Source: an uncultured Clostridia bacterium
Lineage (GTDB): Bacteria > Bacillota > Clostridia > Oscillospirales > Acutalibacteraceae
Assembly: GCA_946407065.1 (NCBI GenBank)
Contig: CAMJMQ010000001.1
Location: 186,001 to 250,000, forward strand
Length of the DNA stretch: 64,000 bases
Reading direction: 5' to 3'
The number at the start of each line of letters is the position of its first letter. Position 1 is the first letter of the stretch. The position numbers and the translations under genes were made by a program. The notes below the pieces were generated by a model. It worked only from the letters and a program-made list of their open reading frames with translations, ran no database searches and was not told the DNA's origin. Shown one piece after another: positions 50,815 to 60,385 of this stretch.

Positions 50815-52041
50815 TTAATCACCCAGTAACATTTTTGCGACCTTTTCAACCGAGAAAGAATCAATAGGCTCGTTGGAAACATCACCTAAATCATTAGCCT
50901 CGATTCTGTCAATTGCTTCGGATATGGATTGCTCGTTATTTTGACAGAACACGAAACGGTTAAACTTTTCAAAATACTCTTTGATAATGGCTTGCTCATC
51001 CTCCGGTCCATCCAGAATCGCAAGAATAACCTTATTGGTAGCGGCAAGCTGGTATATTTTACCGGGAATCTGCCCGCCTCCGAGATTGAATAGGCAAACA
51101 ACTACATTGGCTTTATCTTCGTGCTTTTTCAGTTCGCCAAGAGGTAATCGAGGATAAATAGCTACCCTGTTATTACTCGGAAAAAGATTTGACGGAAAAC
51201 CGCAAATATCAACGCTGATATCTTTTTTTACAGCGACATTATAGAACGGTTCCAAATTTCTGATATATGGAGTATAATCCCCGAAATAGCCATAGTGATT
51301 CTCTTTAAATCCAGAATAATCTATGGCTTCAGCATTATAATACGCTGCTAACGGGCACCATCTCATTTTATCTTTTGCAAAAGGAAACAGTTCCTGCTGA
51401 TGGATCAGCGTGATCGGACTGACATATACGATATCCTCAGCTTCATCTAAAAGCTTTCCTTCCGGTTTCACACATTTTTTTAATCCGTCAACATTTCCCA
51501 GATCAGCCGCCCAAGGATCCTCCCAAAGCTGGATCCACTTATCGGCGATGACTCGTTTGTGACTTCTAAGATAGTTCGCCAGTAAATGGCTCACCTGAGG
51601 ATAAGACATCGAAATCACACAATCATAATGCACATTGGTCTTAAATCTTTTCGCTCTTCTGAACCATACAATAGATGGATTGTATATACCGTACAGTGAT
51701 CGTACGCTGTTCTTAACCTTGCTTACGAGTTTTGATTTAAAAGACGGAACAGTGTTTCGTTTAGAATCAGTAGCTGAATAGTCAGTCACATTGGTTGCAG
51801 GAGAATCGTTATGCTCCCTTTTTAAAGCAAGCTTTTCATATAAAGACAGACCATCATACTCATATTTGTTCTCAATTTTCGGAATTGCCATCTGCTTGTC
51901 AACTTTAAAGTTTTTCTCAGAATAACAAAGCAAATCTATTCTATTACCCAGCTTTATTAACCCTTCGATATAAGCATTATGACTAAGAGCAGCCGAATGA
52001 TTGTCCCGAGGGCAATAGCCGGAAATGACCAGTATTCGCAT
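50815..52041 (-). CDS. Glycosyltransferase of GT-B/family 4 type
   Basis: 408 residues: N-terminal RILVISGYCPRDNHSAALSH with the acceptor-side loop, a middle DCVISMSYPQVSHLLANYL, and in the C-terminal half GGGQIPGKIYQLAATNKVILAIL, which occupies the place of the usual E-x7-E donor motif. Length is normal. It lacks a clear E-x7-E, so the retaining family assignment is tentative. Confidence 0.75.
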   Translation of the reverse strand: MRILVISGYCPRDNHSAALSHNAYIEGLIKLGNRIDLLCYSEKNFKVDKQMAIPKIENKYEYDGLSLYEKLALKREHNDSPATNVTDYSATDSKRNTVPSFKSKLVSKVKNSVRSLYGIYNPSIVWFRRAKRFKTNVHYDCVISMSYPQVSHLLANYLRSHKRVIADKWIQLWEDPWAADLGNVDGLKKCVKPEGKLLDEAEDIVYVSPITLIHQQELFPFAKDKMRWCPLAAYYNAEAIDYSGFKENHYGYFGDYTPYIRNLEPFYNVAVKKDISVDICGFPSNLFPSNNRVAIYPRLPLGELKKHEDKANVVVCLFNLGGGQIPGKIYQLAATNKVILAILDGPEDEQAIIKEYFEKFNRFVFCQNNEQSISEAIDRIEANDLGDVSNEPIDSFSVEKVAKMLLGD

Positions 52042-52212
52042 TCTTTTGTGACTCCTTTGGAAAGTTAGCGCTGAATTCTCCTATATAGAATCAAAAGTGT
52101 TCTATACATTCGTAAAATAAAAGCCGCTGTAACGACAAGAGTGTGCTTTGTTATATATAACAACTATCAGCTTGATTAAAGGCACCATAATAATGGCTAT
52201 AACAATTCGTTA

Positions 52213-53055
52213 TCATATAATCCTTCTAAACAAACGATAATAAGATCTTCTGTAATACTTTAAATCAATAACTTCAAGCTTGTCAGAAATATTATAGGTG
52301 TGTATTCCCGACGCTTCTCCACCGTTTTTCAGTTTGACATCTTCAGACGTCACCTTTTTGAGAAGTTCACAAGAGAATTCATCATGATCCAAGTTGAATA
52401 CCATAAGGTTTATCGCTTTACCATACTCCTCCTTGCAATCCTGTGCTACATATACATTCTTGCCATCGTATTCCAATACTCTTCCGCCTGCTCTGGCAAA
52501 GCTCATATCGTTTGATAACAGTTTTTTCCCAAGAAGATGATAGTCATCGTCAAACTCAAGAAGCAGCATTTTATCGTCGAGCTCAAGTGAAAAGGCATAT
52601 TGCTTCTCATTAAGTTTGAAAGGCGTTGTATCAACCAGCTTTATATGATTCTCAATAACCCTATGCTTTTCCCATTTATGAGGGAATGATACCGCTTTGT
52701 ATAAATACAGTTCATGGGCTTCATTGCTCTCCGGCATCATATAGATACTACCATCATTTCCTGTAAACACAAATGGATAGGATAAATGATAGTCTTCTCT
52801 GATGATCTCACGGAACTCACCAAAGGAATCATTGCCATCATCATATTCAGCATAAACAAGTACTCCTCTGCCGATATCATATGAAAAATATTCCGCAAAG
52901 AGATAGGTTTTGCCTTTGTAATCAAAAAGAAACGGATCGGCGTACCATCCCTTATGACCATTATCGATCAACGTGAAGTCAGAAGCATCTTCAAATAATA
53001 GCCCTTTCTTCCTGCGTCTGTATGCGATCGACCATGTTTCGATTGTTAATCCCAT
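52213..53055 (-). CDS. Five-bladed beta-propeller protein
   Basis: 280 residues rich in beta strands: WYADPFLFDYKGKTYLFAEYF, YPFVFTGNDGSIYMMPES, HELYLYKA and LEYDGKNVYVAQD. The repeated A-D-P-F and M-P-E-S patterns match glycan-active propellers (GH43-like; also the N-terminal domain of plant GINT1 transferases). No signal peptide is seen, so it acts in the cytoplasm. In polysaccharide clusters such proteins often sit beside glycosyltransferases with unknown role. Confidence 0.6.
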   Translation of the reverse strand: MGLTIETWSIAYRRRKKGLLFEDASDFTLIDNGHKGWYADPFLFDYKGKTYLFAEYFSYDIGRGVLVYAEYDDGNDSFGEFREIIREDYHLSYPFVFTGNDGSIYMMPESNEAHELYLYKAVSFPHKWEKHRVIENHIKLVDTTPFKLNEKQYAFSLELDDKMLLLEFDDDYHLLGKKLLSNDMSFARAGGRVLEYDGKNVYVAQDCKEEYGKAINLMVFNLDHDEFSCELLKKVTSEDVKLKNGGEASGIHTYNISDKLEVIDLKYYRRSYYRLFRRII

Positions 53056-53065
53056 AAATTATCCT

Positions 53066-54259
53066 CTATTGATAACAACTCGATATCTTCCATAATTCAA
53101 TATCGTTTTCTTCCATTGCTTTCTTCGCTTGTGAAATCACGTATGGTAAACGATGAGTTTCACCGTTCTCATATTGTGAGAGCAATTCTCTTGCAACAAC
53201 AAACAAAGCTTCTACCACTTTCGCGTCAAGATCCTTGATGAACGGATAGTAATACGCGCTCAAATGTCTTACCAGCAATGTGGTCAGCGCTTCGTCGTCA
53301 GGCAGCTTCATGTGATCGTATGTATGAAGGATTTCAGTTAAAAGCCAATAACTGTCTATACATTTCACACGTTTTGAGTCGTTCTGTGTATGAGAAAAGT
53401 TTTTCTCATACCATTTATACTCATATACTACTTTGGGAATATAGGCATAAGCCTTTACCTGAGGAAATATCAAAAACTGAATAATATCATCTTCGTACCA
53501 GTACCCCGGATAGAACCGAACCTGATTCCACAATTCACGTTTATATACCTTTGCCCAGGGAAGTCCGGGCAGGTTCATAATTTCATCACCGTTTCTGTAT
53601 CCGATCAGATTACTTTGAGGATAGATGTTCGGAACGATTTCATAAACCTCGCCGTTTCGTTCTTTGACAAGATTATGCGAGGCAACAACCATGTCAAGAT
53701 CATCTGCATAGGCTCTGCTCAACAGCGACTCAACAATGTCATCATGAACAATATCATCGCAGTCAACAAACATCAGATATTTTCCGTTTGCATGATTGAC
53801 GCCGGTATTCCTTGCTGCGCCGATACCGCCGTTTTGCTGAAAGATGAGTTTAACATTTGGATGGTTTTCATACTTTTTTAGTATTTCTTGTGCTCCGTCA
53901 GTGGATCCATCATCAACAAATATTGCTTCAAACTTGTATTCTGTTTTTTGATTCAGAATTGATTTGATATTATCTTCGAGAATATCTGCATAATTATAGA
54001 CAGGTACCACGATGGAAAGATCCAGATTCTTATCGATCTCAGGATTGATGTTTACCGGTTCGGATTCAGGCTTCGGATAGATATCATTGATAATCTTATG
54101 TGCCTCATCAACCGTCATTTCAGTCTTTACTCTTTTTCTGAAAGTCTTTTTTAAGACGAAGACAATGCAGTAGAGCAAATAGGCAAATTTCGCCAGAAAA
54201 CAACACAACGACTCATGATGGAATATTCGATAAAATCTGAAATAAAAGCCGTGTTTCAT
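53066..54259 (-). CDS. Family 2 glycosyltransferase with N-terminal extension
   Basis: 397 residues. The first 80 contain a hydrophobic segment (LAKFAYLLYCIVFVL) followed by a basic stretch; the GT-A domain starts at about 82: LSIVVPVYNYADILEDNIKS, AIFVDDGSTDGAQ, GGIGAARNTG, FVDCDDIVHDD. The hydrophobic arm probably anchors the enzyme to the membrane. Separated by 10 bases from the propeller gene. Confidence 0.88.
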   Translation of the reverse strand: MKHGFYFRFYRIFHHESLCCFLAKFAYLLYCIVFVLKKTFRKRVKTEMTVDEAHKIINDIYPKPESEPVNINPEIDKNLDLSIVVPVYNYADILEDNIKSILNQKTEYKFEAIFVDDGSTDGAQEILKKYENHPNVKLIFQQNGGIGAARNTGVNHANGKYLMFVDCDDIVHDDIVESLLSRAYADDLDMVVASHNLVKERNGEVYEIVPNIYPQSNLIGYRNGDEIMNLPGLPWAKVYKRELWNQVRFYPGYWYEDDIIQFLIFPQVKAYAYIPKVVYEYKWYEKNFSHTQNDSKRVKCIDSYWLLTEILHTYDHMKLPDDEALTTLLVRHLSAYYYPFIKDLDAKVVEALFVVARELLSQYENGETHRLPYVISQAKKAMEENDIELWKISSCYQ

Positions 54260-54278
54260 GTTTTCCTGCCTCCTCTTA

Positions 54279-55388
54279 TCAATTTAACAACATTTCTTCG
54301 ACTGCTCTGACAGTCTTTTCCGTACTGAAATACTTTCCCCGTTCCAATGCTTTTTCAGCATAATGTTCAAGCTTTCCGGGAGTTGTAAGAATATCCTTTA
54401 TTCCTTCATATAATGCCTGTTCATTATTTTCGGTTATAATTCCGTATTCGTTATGTTCTCCAAGCAACTCCTGCATACCGGAACAGAGAGTCGTAACTAC
54501 CGGAGTTCCGACAATCAGCGATTCCGTAACAGATGTGCTGAATCCCTCGCTGAGCGACGAGCAAACATATAAGTCACACGCATTCATATATTTATACGGA
54601 TTTGTGTTATATCCTAAAAAAGTAAAGGATTCATTTAAATCATTGTCGGTAAGAAACTTTTCAATCTGAGTCTTTTCGTCACCGAGGCCGAGAATGTATA
54701 CATGATTCTTTATGCCTTCATCAAGAAGCTGTTTATGAATATGGGCAAGTCGCATAAATGCCTTTACGGCAATAATCTTTCCGACTGAAATGATGTTGAT
54801 TACGTCTTTTTGAAAAACAATATCCTCAACGTGTTCACTTAACAACTCACGAATCGTATCTGTTTCGATTGTATTGTAAAGGACGCCGATCGGCTTTTTG
54901 TAATCAAAGGTCTGAATAAAATGATTCATGACACCACGGGAAACACACGCAACATAATCGAACCGATGATAGCATGCTTTTGCTTCCGCAAAACTTCTGA
55001 AGCCCACCGCACCTGCCTGTTCGGTATCCATTTTACAATGAATCCAGCTAACGAGCTTGGTTTTCTCGTCTGTGCATCCGCTTACGATTCTCGATGTCGG
55101 CCCTTCCAAATAAGAAACAATGATATCATAGTTGTCTTTGATGATCTGTTTGTACAAAAAGCGGGGAGAGAAGAGCGCCAAGATTTTAGAATTTCCAGGA
55201 AATACTCTTTTAAACACCGAGTTTGTTTTTATGTGCGGTTTGAGATATTGCTTATTTACTCCTCCATCAAACAGAGTTTGAACCGTAATGTCAAACTTGC
55301 TTTTATCAAGATGATTAACAAGGTTTACCAATACCTTTTCCGCACCCCCATGCGCCAGAGAGGGGATTATAAACAATACTTTTTTCAT
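54279..55388 (-). CDS. Family 4 glycosyltransferase
   Basis: 369 residues from ATG 55388 (MKKVLFIIPSLAHGGAEKVL, the usual GT4 start); ATG 55400, overlapping the polymerase stop, is an alternative. Motifs: GGAEKVLVNLV acceptor loop, IISVGKIIAVK, LGLGDEK, and CSSLSEGFSTSVTESLIVGTPVV, with the E-x7-E donor motif. A retaining transferase. Confidence 0.92.
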   Translation of the reverse strand: MKKVLFIIPSLAHGGAEKVLVNLVNHLDKSKFDITVQTLFDGGVNKQYLKPHIKTNSVFKRVFPGNSKILALFSPRFLYKQIIKDNYDIIVSYLEGPTSRIVSGCTDEKTKLVSWIHCKMDTEQAGAVGFRSFAEAKACYHRFDYVACVSRGVMNHFIQTFDYKKPIGVLYNTIETDTIRELLSEHVEDIVFQKDVINIISVGKIIAVKAFMRLAHIHKQLLDEGIKNHVYILGLGDEKTQIEKFLTDNDLNESFTFLGYNTNPYKYMNACDLYVCSSLSEGFSTSVTESLIVGTPVVTTLCSGMQELLGEHNEYGIITENNEQALYEGIKDILTTPGKLEHYAEKALERGKYFSTEKTVRAVEEMLLN

Positions 55389-55392
55389 AGTT

Positions 55393-56532
55393 TTACACAT
55401 GCCAATAGTGTATATTTAACTCATTACTTACATATATTCCGTTTCCGGCAATGTACATATCGTACCAAAAATACACCAGAAATGCGATCGTAAATGCCCA
55501 CTTTATCGATCTGTTTCCGTTTTCGTTATACACATTATTAAGCAACCATGGAATCAGCAGCAGGTTGAACAATTGAAAATAAACAGGTATTCTTCCCATT
55601 ACACCTGATGTAAACATGGATACGATATAACACAGACTTGTGATCAAAGAAAGATTGATCCATGCGTTGACAAAAGGATCCTTTTTCTTTTCTATCTCTT
55701 CTCGTCTGATAAACGCCAAAACAGAAGGGATCGACATAAATGCTACACGAATGGGATTGACTCCTTTTTGATAATCAGCGCTGGAAAGATAGGAATAATC
55801 GGAGTCATCAAGAAAAGAGGATCTGGTGTAAAGATATAACGCAATAGCTAAAATGATGCTGAGTATAACATATTTAAATGACCACGGTTGATAATTGATA
55901 ATAAAGTACACCGGTATCCATATCAATGCAGAAGAATGTATAAAATAAGCAATGATTACTATCAAAATAAACGGGATCGTTTTTCTTTTTTTGATCCAGT
56001 CTACAAAGAAAAGGATAAAGGCAACAGCTAAAAACTGTCTCATTCCGTTAACCAACCATAAAAAGGTACTGGTAGTAAAGAAACAGAAAACGCTGTACAT
56101 AAAATCGACAGAGTATTTATATAAAAACAGCGCTATACTCAAGCATTGAATCAAAGCAACAAAGGTAAACCAATCATTATATGTGCCGTGAGTAAAATGC
56201 TTAAATAATATGAGTAAAATTTTGAACAACGGACCTTTTTCTTTTACTTTTCCGGTAATGATATCGGTTATCTGAGAAAGGTCGAAGCTATAATAATGCT
56301 CATAGGAATACTGATAATCCAAACTGTCAAAAATGCCAGATCGTTTTCCGGCAAAAAACACCAAAAGTACGAATGTGGTCAGTGCAAAAAACAGACCGAT
56401 TGATTTATAATCTTCAGTATAGGAGCCATCCACCGGGCCGGTTGAAACGCTCAGCTTCTTTTTTTTGTATGTGAACACACCAAGTGCGGATACGATCATC
56501 ATATACGCAAATATTCCCCACCATACCGGCAT
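55393..56532 (-). CDS. EpsG-like polysaccharide polymerase
   Basis: 379 residues, about ten membrane helices. FFAGKRSGIFDSLDYQYSYEHY after helix 2 and LVNGMRQFLAVAFILF in the middle are typical of EpsG/Wzy-like polymerases (R-x-G...D-x-x-Y; G-x-R-Q). These join repeat units on the outer membrane face in Wzx/Wzy systems. The matching flippase exists here only as a stub (46,405), which leaves its part in polymer assembly unclear. Confidence 0.82.
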   Translation of the reverse strand: MPVWWGIFAYMMIVSALGVFTYKKKKLSVSTGPVDGSYTEDYKSIGLFFALTTFVLLVFFAGKRSGIFDSLDYQYSYEHYYSFDLSQITDIITGKVKEKGPLFKILLILFKHFTHGTYNDWFTFVALIQCLSIALFLYKYSVDFMYSVFCFFTTSTFLWLVNGMRQFLAVAFILFFVDWIKKRKTIPFILIVIIAYFIHSSALIWIPVYFIINYQPWSFKYVILSIILAIALYLYTRSSFLDDSDYSYLSSADYQKGVNPIRVAFMSIPSVLAFIRREEIEKKKDPFVNAWINLSLITSLCYIVSMFTSGVMGRIPVYFQLFNLLLIPWLLNNVYNENGNRSIKWAFTIAFLVYFWYDMYIAGNGIYVSNELNIHYWHV

Positions 56533-56564
56533 GCGTGACTCCTCCTTTCTTTGACATGCTACAT

Positions 56565-57371
56565 TCAGCCTTTATATCTTTTCTTATGAACAGCACTGTA
56601 AACAAACTGTGGCATCAGTCCGATTATGATCGGCTTGATCGCCATAATCTTTGACTTTAATCCAAGACCGAATTGTTGACATACTCTTCTTCTTAATTTG
56701 TATTCAGTTATTCTGAACTTAAATTTTTTTCGTTTAATAGCGTCTCTTCCCTCTCTCATGCTGTAGAGAGGTTCTTGAATGTTATATGCTTTGAAACCCT
56801 TTGCGTACATTCTGACCCATAGGTCGTAATCCTCAATTCTTTCAACTTCTTTGTCGGCGCTGTAACCGCCTACTGCTTTCAACGCGTACGCTCTCATCAT
56901 ACAAGGCGCATGACAAATCGGGCTCTGCCTTACAAAATCCTCACCCTTCGGTTCTTCAGGATTGATTATTTTTCCGTAAACTCCGTTCTCATCGTAAAAC
57001 CACATTCCGGAGCTTACAACAGCATACTCGGGATGTTTGTTTAATACTTCAATCTCTTTTTCAAATCTATCCGGTGCACAAATATCATCGCCGTCCATGC
57101 GTGCGACATATACACCTTCAGCTTCACGAAAGCATTTGTTCAATGTCGGCGCTAAGGTAAGGTTTTTCTCGTTTTTAAGCACTCTAATCCTTTTGTCCTT
57201 ATCCGCCAGTTTCATTGCAACTTCAAATGTATTATCACTTGAACAGTCATCACACATTATCAGTTCCCAGTTCTTATACGTCTGATTGATAATGCAATCG
57301 ACAGCTTCTTCTAAAGTGTCAGCACAATTATATATTCCCATTAAAACGGAAACCAAAGGTTTTTTATCCAT
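56565..57371 (-). CDS. Family 2 glycosyltransferase
   Basis: 268 residues from ATG 57371 (AGAGGA upstream): VSVLMGIYNCADTLEEAVDC, LIMCDDCSSDNTF, VARMDGDDICAPDRFEKE and VERIEDYDLWVRMYAKG. This is the SpsA/LgtD-like group with conserved E-D-x-D-L-W. Two bases separate it from the upstream gene's stop. Confidence 0.9.
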   Translation of the reverse strand: MDKKPLVSVLMGIYNCADTLEEAVDCIINQTYKNWELIMCDDCSSDNTFEVAMKLADKDKRIRVLKNEKNLTLAPTLNKCFREAEGVYVARMDGDDICAPDRFEKEIEVLNKHPEYAVVSSGMWFYDENGVYGKIINPEEPKGEDFVRQSPICHAPCMMRAYALKAVGGYSADKEVERIEDYDLWVRMYAKGFKAYNIQEPLYSMREGRDAIKRKKFKFRITEYKLRRRVCQQFGLGLKSKIMAIKPIIIGLMPQFVYSAVHKKRYKG

Positions 57372-57373
57372 AA

Positions 57374-58528
57374 TTATCCTCTGCTTATCAGCCAATCTCT
57401 GTTTTCAATAATCTTTGTGATGAGCACCTTACTATCAAAGTGTTCGGGAGCATATTTAGCTCCCGCTTGTCCGAAAGCTTCGCGTTTATCCTTATCCTCA
57501 ATCAGCTCACACGCCTTTTCGTATAGCGGTTTCCAATCTCTAGGAGGTACTTTGTAACCTGTGACATTATCATCCATCCCGTTTTGAGGACCGGGGATAT
57601 CAGAAACAATCACCGGAACTCCCATCGCTTCCGCTTCGATAACTACATTGCCGAAACCCTCTCGGTAACTCGGGAAAAGAAAAATATCCATTGCAGCCAA
57701 ATAACGCTGCGGATCGTCGACCCATCCGTTTGTCGAGATAATATCCTCACATTCATCAAAATATCTAAGCAGCTCTTGATCTACTGTATCAGGCTTTTCG
57801 TTGTAACCAACATACAACAACTTCACATTATTGTATTTTTTCTGCAATTCTTGAAAGCAAAGCATCAACTCGTTAAAGCCTTTATCTTTCATGATTCGTC
57901 CTAAAAAGCCAAGTACAATAGTATCATCGTCTATATTAAACTGTTGCCTTATCTCCTGTCGATACTGTTTTTTATTATCAATGTTGAATTTCTCAACATT
58001 TAATCCATTTGCACATCCATTCCAGACGATTCGGCTCTTACTCTCATCATAAAAGCCTTCTTTTCTGCATAGATCCAGATTTCCCTTAGAATCAGGCTGA
58101 ATATCTGTTGAATTGTTGCAGATTATTTTTTCTATTGTTTTAAATATTTGCCTTTTTATTCCATCAAAACTCTGATAAATCAATCCCCATTGGCAATACA
58201 ATCTTACAGGTATTCTTGCTTGTTTTGCGGCTATCGAAGCATATAGAGAAGCGTTTGGCGTCGAATACTGTACAATATCGTATTTCTCTGCCTTAAAAAT
58301 CTTCTTCATCTTTTTGACAGCAGATATCGCGCCCTTAGGGTCAATGCCTCTTTCCATTTTCACCGGATAGGCGTGAACATATTCAGGAAGTGTCGCTATA
58401 AACTCTTCATCCATATCACATAACAGCGAAATATCATACCCGGCTTTATGCATCTCATCAAAAGACCAAACTAAAAAGTTTTTTGCGGCTAAAGCAACAG
58501 TAACAACAAAACAAATCTTCTTACTCAC
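57374..58528 (-). CDS. Family 4 glycosyltransferase
   Basis: 384 residues: SKKICFVVTVALAAKNFLVW, VQYSTPNASLYASIAAKQA, VLGFLGRIMKDKGFNEL, and FLFPSYREGFGNVVIEAEAMGVPVIV with E-x7-E. This start and the YSTPNAS loop are typical of the group that adds the second sugar to undecaprenyl-diphosphate amino sugars (PglA-like). Being early in the operon, soon after the priming transferase, it is a good candidate for the second step. Confidence 0.9.
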   Translation of the reverse strand: MSKKICFVVTVALAAKNFLVWSFDEMHKAGYDISLLCDMDEEFIATLPEYVHAYPVKMERGIDPKGAISAVKKMKKIFKAEKYDIVQYSTPNASLYASIAAKQARIPVRLYCQWGLIYQSFDGIKRQIFKTIEKIICNNSTDIQPDSKGNLDLCRKEGFYDESKSRIVWNGCANGLNVEKFNIDNKKQYRQEIRQQFNIDDDTIVLGFLGRIMKDKGFNELMLCFQELQKKYNNVKLLYVGYNEKPDTVDQELLRYFDECEDIISTNGWVDDPQRYLAAMDIFLFPSYREGFGNVVIEAEAMGVPVIVSDIPGPQNGMDDNVTGYKVPPRDWKPLYEKACELIEDKDKREAFGQAGAKYAPEHFDSKVLITKIIENRDWLISRG

Positions 58529-59453
58529 TTATGATATCCTTTACTTTATTGATAATGCCTTCGGCATTAATGCCGACTTGCTTTCTGAGGTATTTCTGAG
58601 AACCGACCTCAATACAATAGAAGTCGTTGATGCCGATTCTGTGGAGCTTTGTACCGGTACCGTATTCACACAGAACTTCCGCTACAGCGCTACCAAAACC
58701 GCCGACGATATTGTGTTCTTCGACCGTAAAGATATGGTCGAATCTCTCGGCACAGTCTTTGATGACCTCTTTATCGATCGGTTTTACCGTCGGGAAGCTG
58801 TACTGCTCTACACCGATTCCCTGCTCCTCTAATGAGTCACAAGCGATTGCAGTCTCTTCCAGAATCGCTCCGGTTGAGAATACGGCAACCTTTAAAGGCT
58901 TATCTCCTGCATCTCTGAGCTTATATGCTTTACCGATCTCAAACTCCTCAATAACATGGTTCACGCGTTTCTCACCGCCTCTTCCGAGACGCAGATAGCA
59001 AGTTCCCTGCGTGTGTGCAATCTTCTTGACTGCCAATTCGGCCTCGGTCGGATCACCGGGGCAAATGACAGCGACATTCGGGAGTGCTCTGAGAACAGCA
59101 ATATCCTCAGTCGCGTGATGACTCATACCAAGAGAACCGTAAACATAGCCGCCGCCGACGCAAATCACATTTACATTCGCGTTATGGTACGCGCAGTCGT
59201 TGCGTATCTGTTCCAAACAACGCAGCGTCGGGAAATTACCGATGGAGTAGGTAAACACCTTATTGCCTTCCAGCGCCATACCAGCAGCAACGCCGGTCAT
59301 GTTCTGCTCGGCAATACCTGCGTTGACAAATTGATTCGGCAGTGCCTCCCAGAAAGGTTTTAACACGCCAAAGCCAAGGTCACCGGTAACAAGCTTCAAG
59401 CTCTTATCCTGCTGACCGAGTTCGATCAAAGTACGAATCACAGAATCTCTCAT
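58521..59453 (-). CDS. Transketolase, C-terminal subunit
   Basis: 310 residues, carrying the pyrimidine-binding and C-terminal domains: FVNAGIAEQNMTGVAAGMAL with the catalytic Glu of the AEQ motif, CVGGGYVYGSLGMSHHATED, RLGRGGEK, and VFSTGAILEETAIA. It forms the active enzyme with the subunit encoded directly upstream (four-base overlap). Split transketolases in surface-polymer operons may provide a special sugar phosphate rather than serve the pentose phosphate pathway. Confidence 0.92.
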   Translation of the reverse strand: MRDSVIRTLIELGQQDKSLKLVTGDLGFGVLKPFWEALPNQFVNAGIAEQNMTGVAAGMALEGNKVFTYSIGNFPTLRCLEQIRNDCAYHNANVNVICVGGGYVYGSLGMSHHATEDIAVLRALPNVAVICPGDPTEAELAVKKIAHTQGTCYLRLGRGGEKRVNHVIEEFEIGKAYKLRDAGDKPLKVAVFSTGAILEETAIACDSLEEQGIGVEQYSFPTVKPIDKEVIKDCAERFDHIFTVEEHNIVGGFGSAVAEVLCEYGTGTKLHRIGINDFYCIEVGSQKYLRKQVGINAEGIINKVKDIISE

Positions 59454-60385
59454 CGTTCCTCAACCTCCCTCGTGTAGTATGTGGGATGATATGTTTCTGA
59501 GACCGTATGCTTCAAGCCATCCGGCTCAGGAATCATCTCGGGGCATCCATCGGGCGTATAGGGATCAACAACTCCCTCGGGAATACTCTGATGCAGCTCA
59601 TTCACCGCACAGTTATACTCCCATCCCTGATGCGGGAAACGATAATGCCAGAGAATATCGTTCTGCATGAAAGAGATCCCTTTGCCCTTGACCGTATTGG
59701 CAATCACAACGGTGGGCTTATGCTCGGGGTTGGAGGTATCGGTCAGCGCTTTTCTCAGGGCGTCATGGTCATGACCGTCAACAACGATCACATTCCAGTC
59801 AAAGCCCTTCCAGCGCTTCTCCATATCCACTTCCAGCGTATTATTACAGTAATCCAAGCTCTGCATATGATTGTGGTCAACAATAGCGACCAAATTATCG
59901 AGCTTGAAATGATTAGCAAATTCAGCAGCTTCCCAAACAGAGCCCTCATTGCACTCGCCGTCACCGAGAACGACAAAGGAACGGAACGATTTACCGTCCT
60001 GTTTTGCCGCAAGAGCACGTCCTGCCGCTACGGACAAGCCATGTCCGAGAGAACCGGTAGAGAAGTCAACACCGGGCAGATGGTGGGAAACATGACCGGA
60101 AAGACGACTGCCATCGGCATAATGCGTCTTGAGCTCTTCCACAGAGAAAAAGCCGTTCTCGGCAAGCGCCGCATAAACGGATGCGCCGGAATGTCCTTTG
60201 GAAAGAATGAAACGGTCTCTGCCATCCCACTCGGGATTATCTTTATCAAATTTCAGAATATCGGTGTACAATACACCCATAATGTCCGCTACGGACAATA
60301 TTGCGCCGATATGGCTGCCACCCGACAACGCTGTCATCTCAACACCGTGTCGGCGTATCAGCCACGCAAGTTGTTCACTGGTCAT
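59450..60385 (-). CDS. Transketolase, N-terminal subunit
   Basis: 311 residues with the thiamine-diphosphate site: SGGSHIGAILSVADIMGVLY, LSKGHSGASVYAALAE, HHLPGVDFSTGSLGHGLSVAAG and LGDGECNEGSVWEAAEFA (G-D-G ... N), then VDHNHMQSLDY. Subunit of the two-gene transketolase; see the partner gene. Its start overlaps the end of the acyltransferase gene. Confidence 0.92.
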   Translation of the reverse strand: MTSEQLAWLIRRHGVEMTALSGGSHIGAILSVADIMGVLYTDILKFDKDNPEWDGRDRFILSKGHSGASVYAALAENGFFSVEELKTHYADGSRLSGHVSHHLPGVDFSTGSLGHGLSVAAGRALAAKQDGKSFRSFVVLGDGECNEGSVWEAAEFANHFKLDNLVAIVDHNHMQSLDYCNNTLEVDMEKRWKGFDWNVIVVDGHDHDALRKALTDTSNPEHKPTVVIANTVKGKGISFMQNDILWHYRFPHQGWEYNCAVNELHQSIPEGVVDPYTPDGCPEMIPEPDGLKHTVSETYHPTYYTREVEER

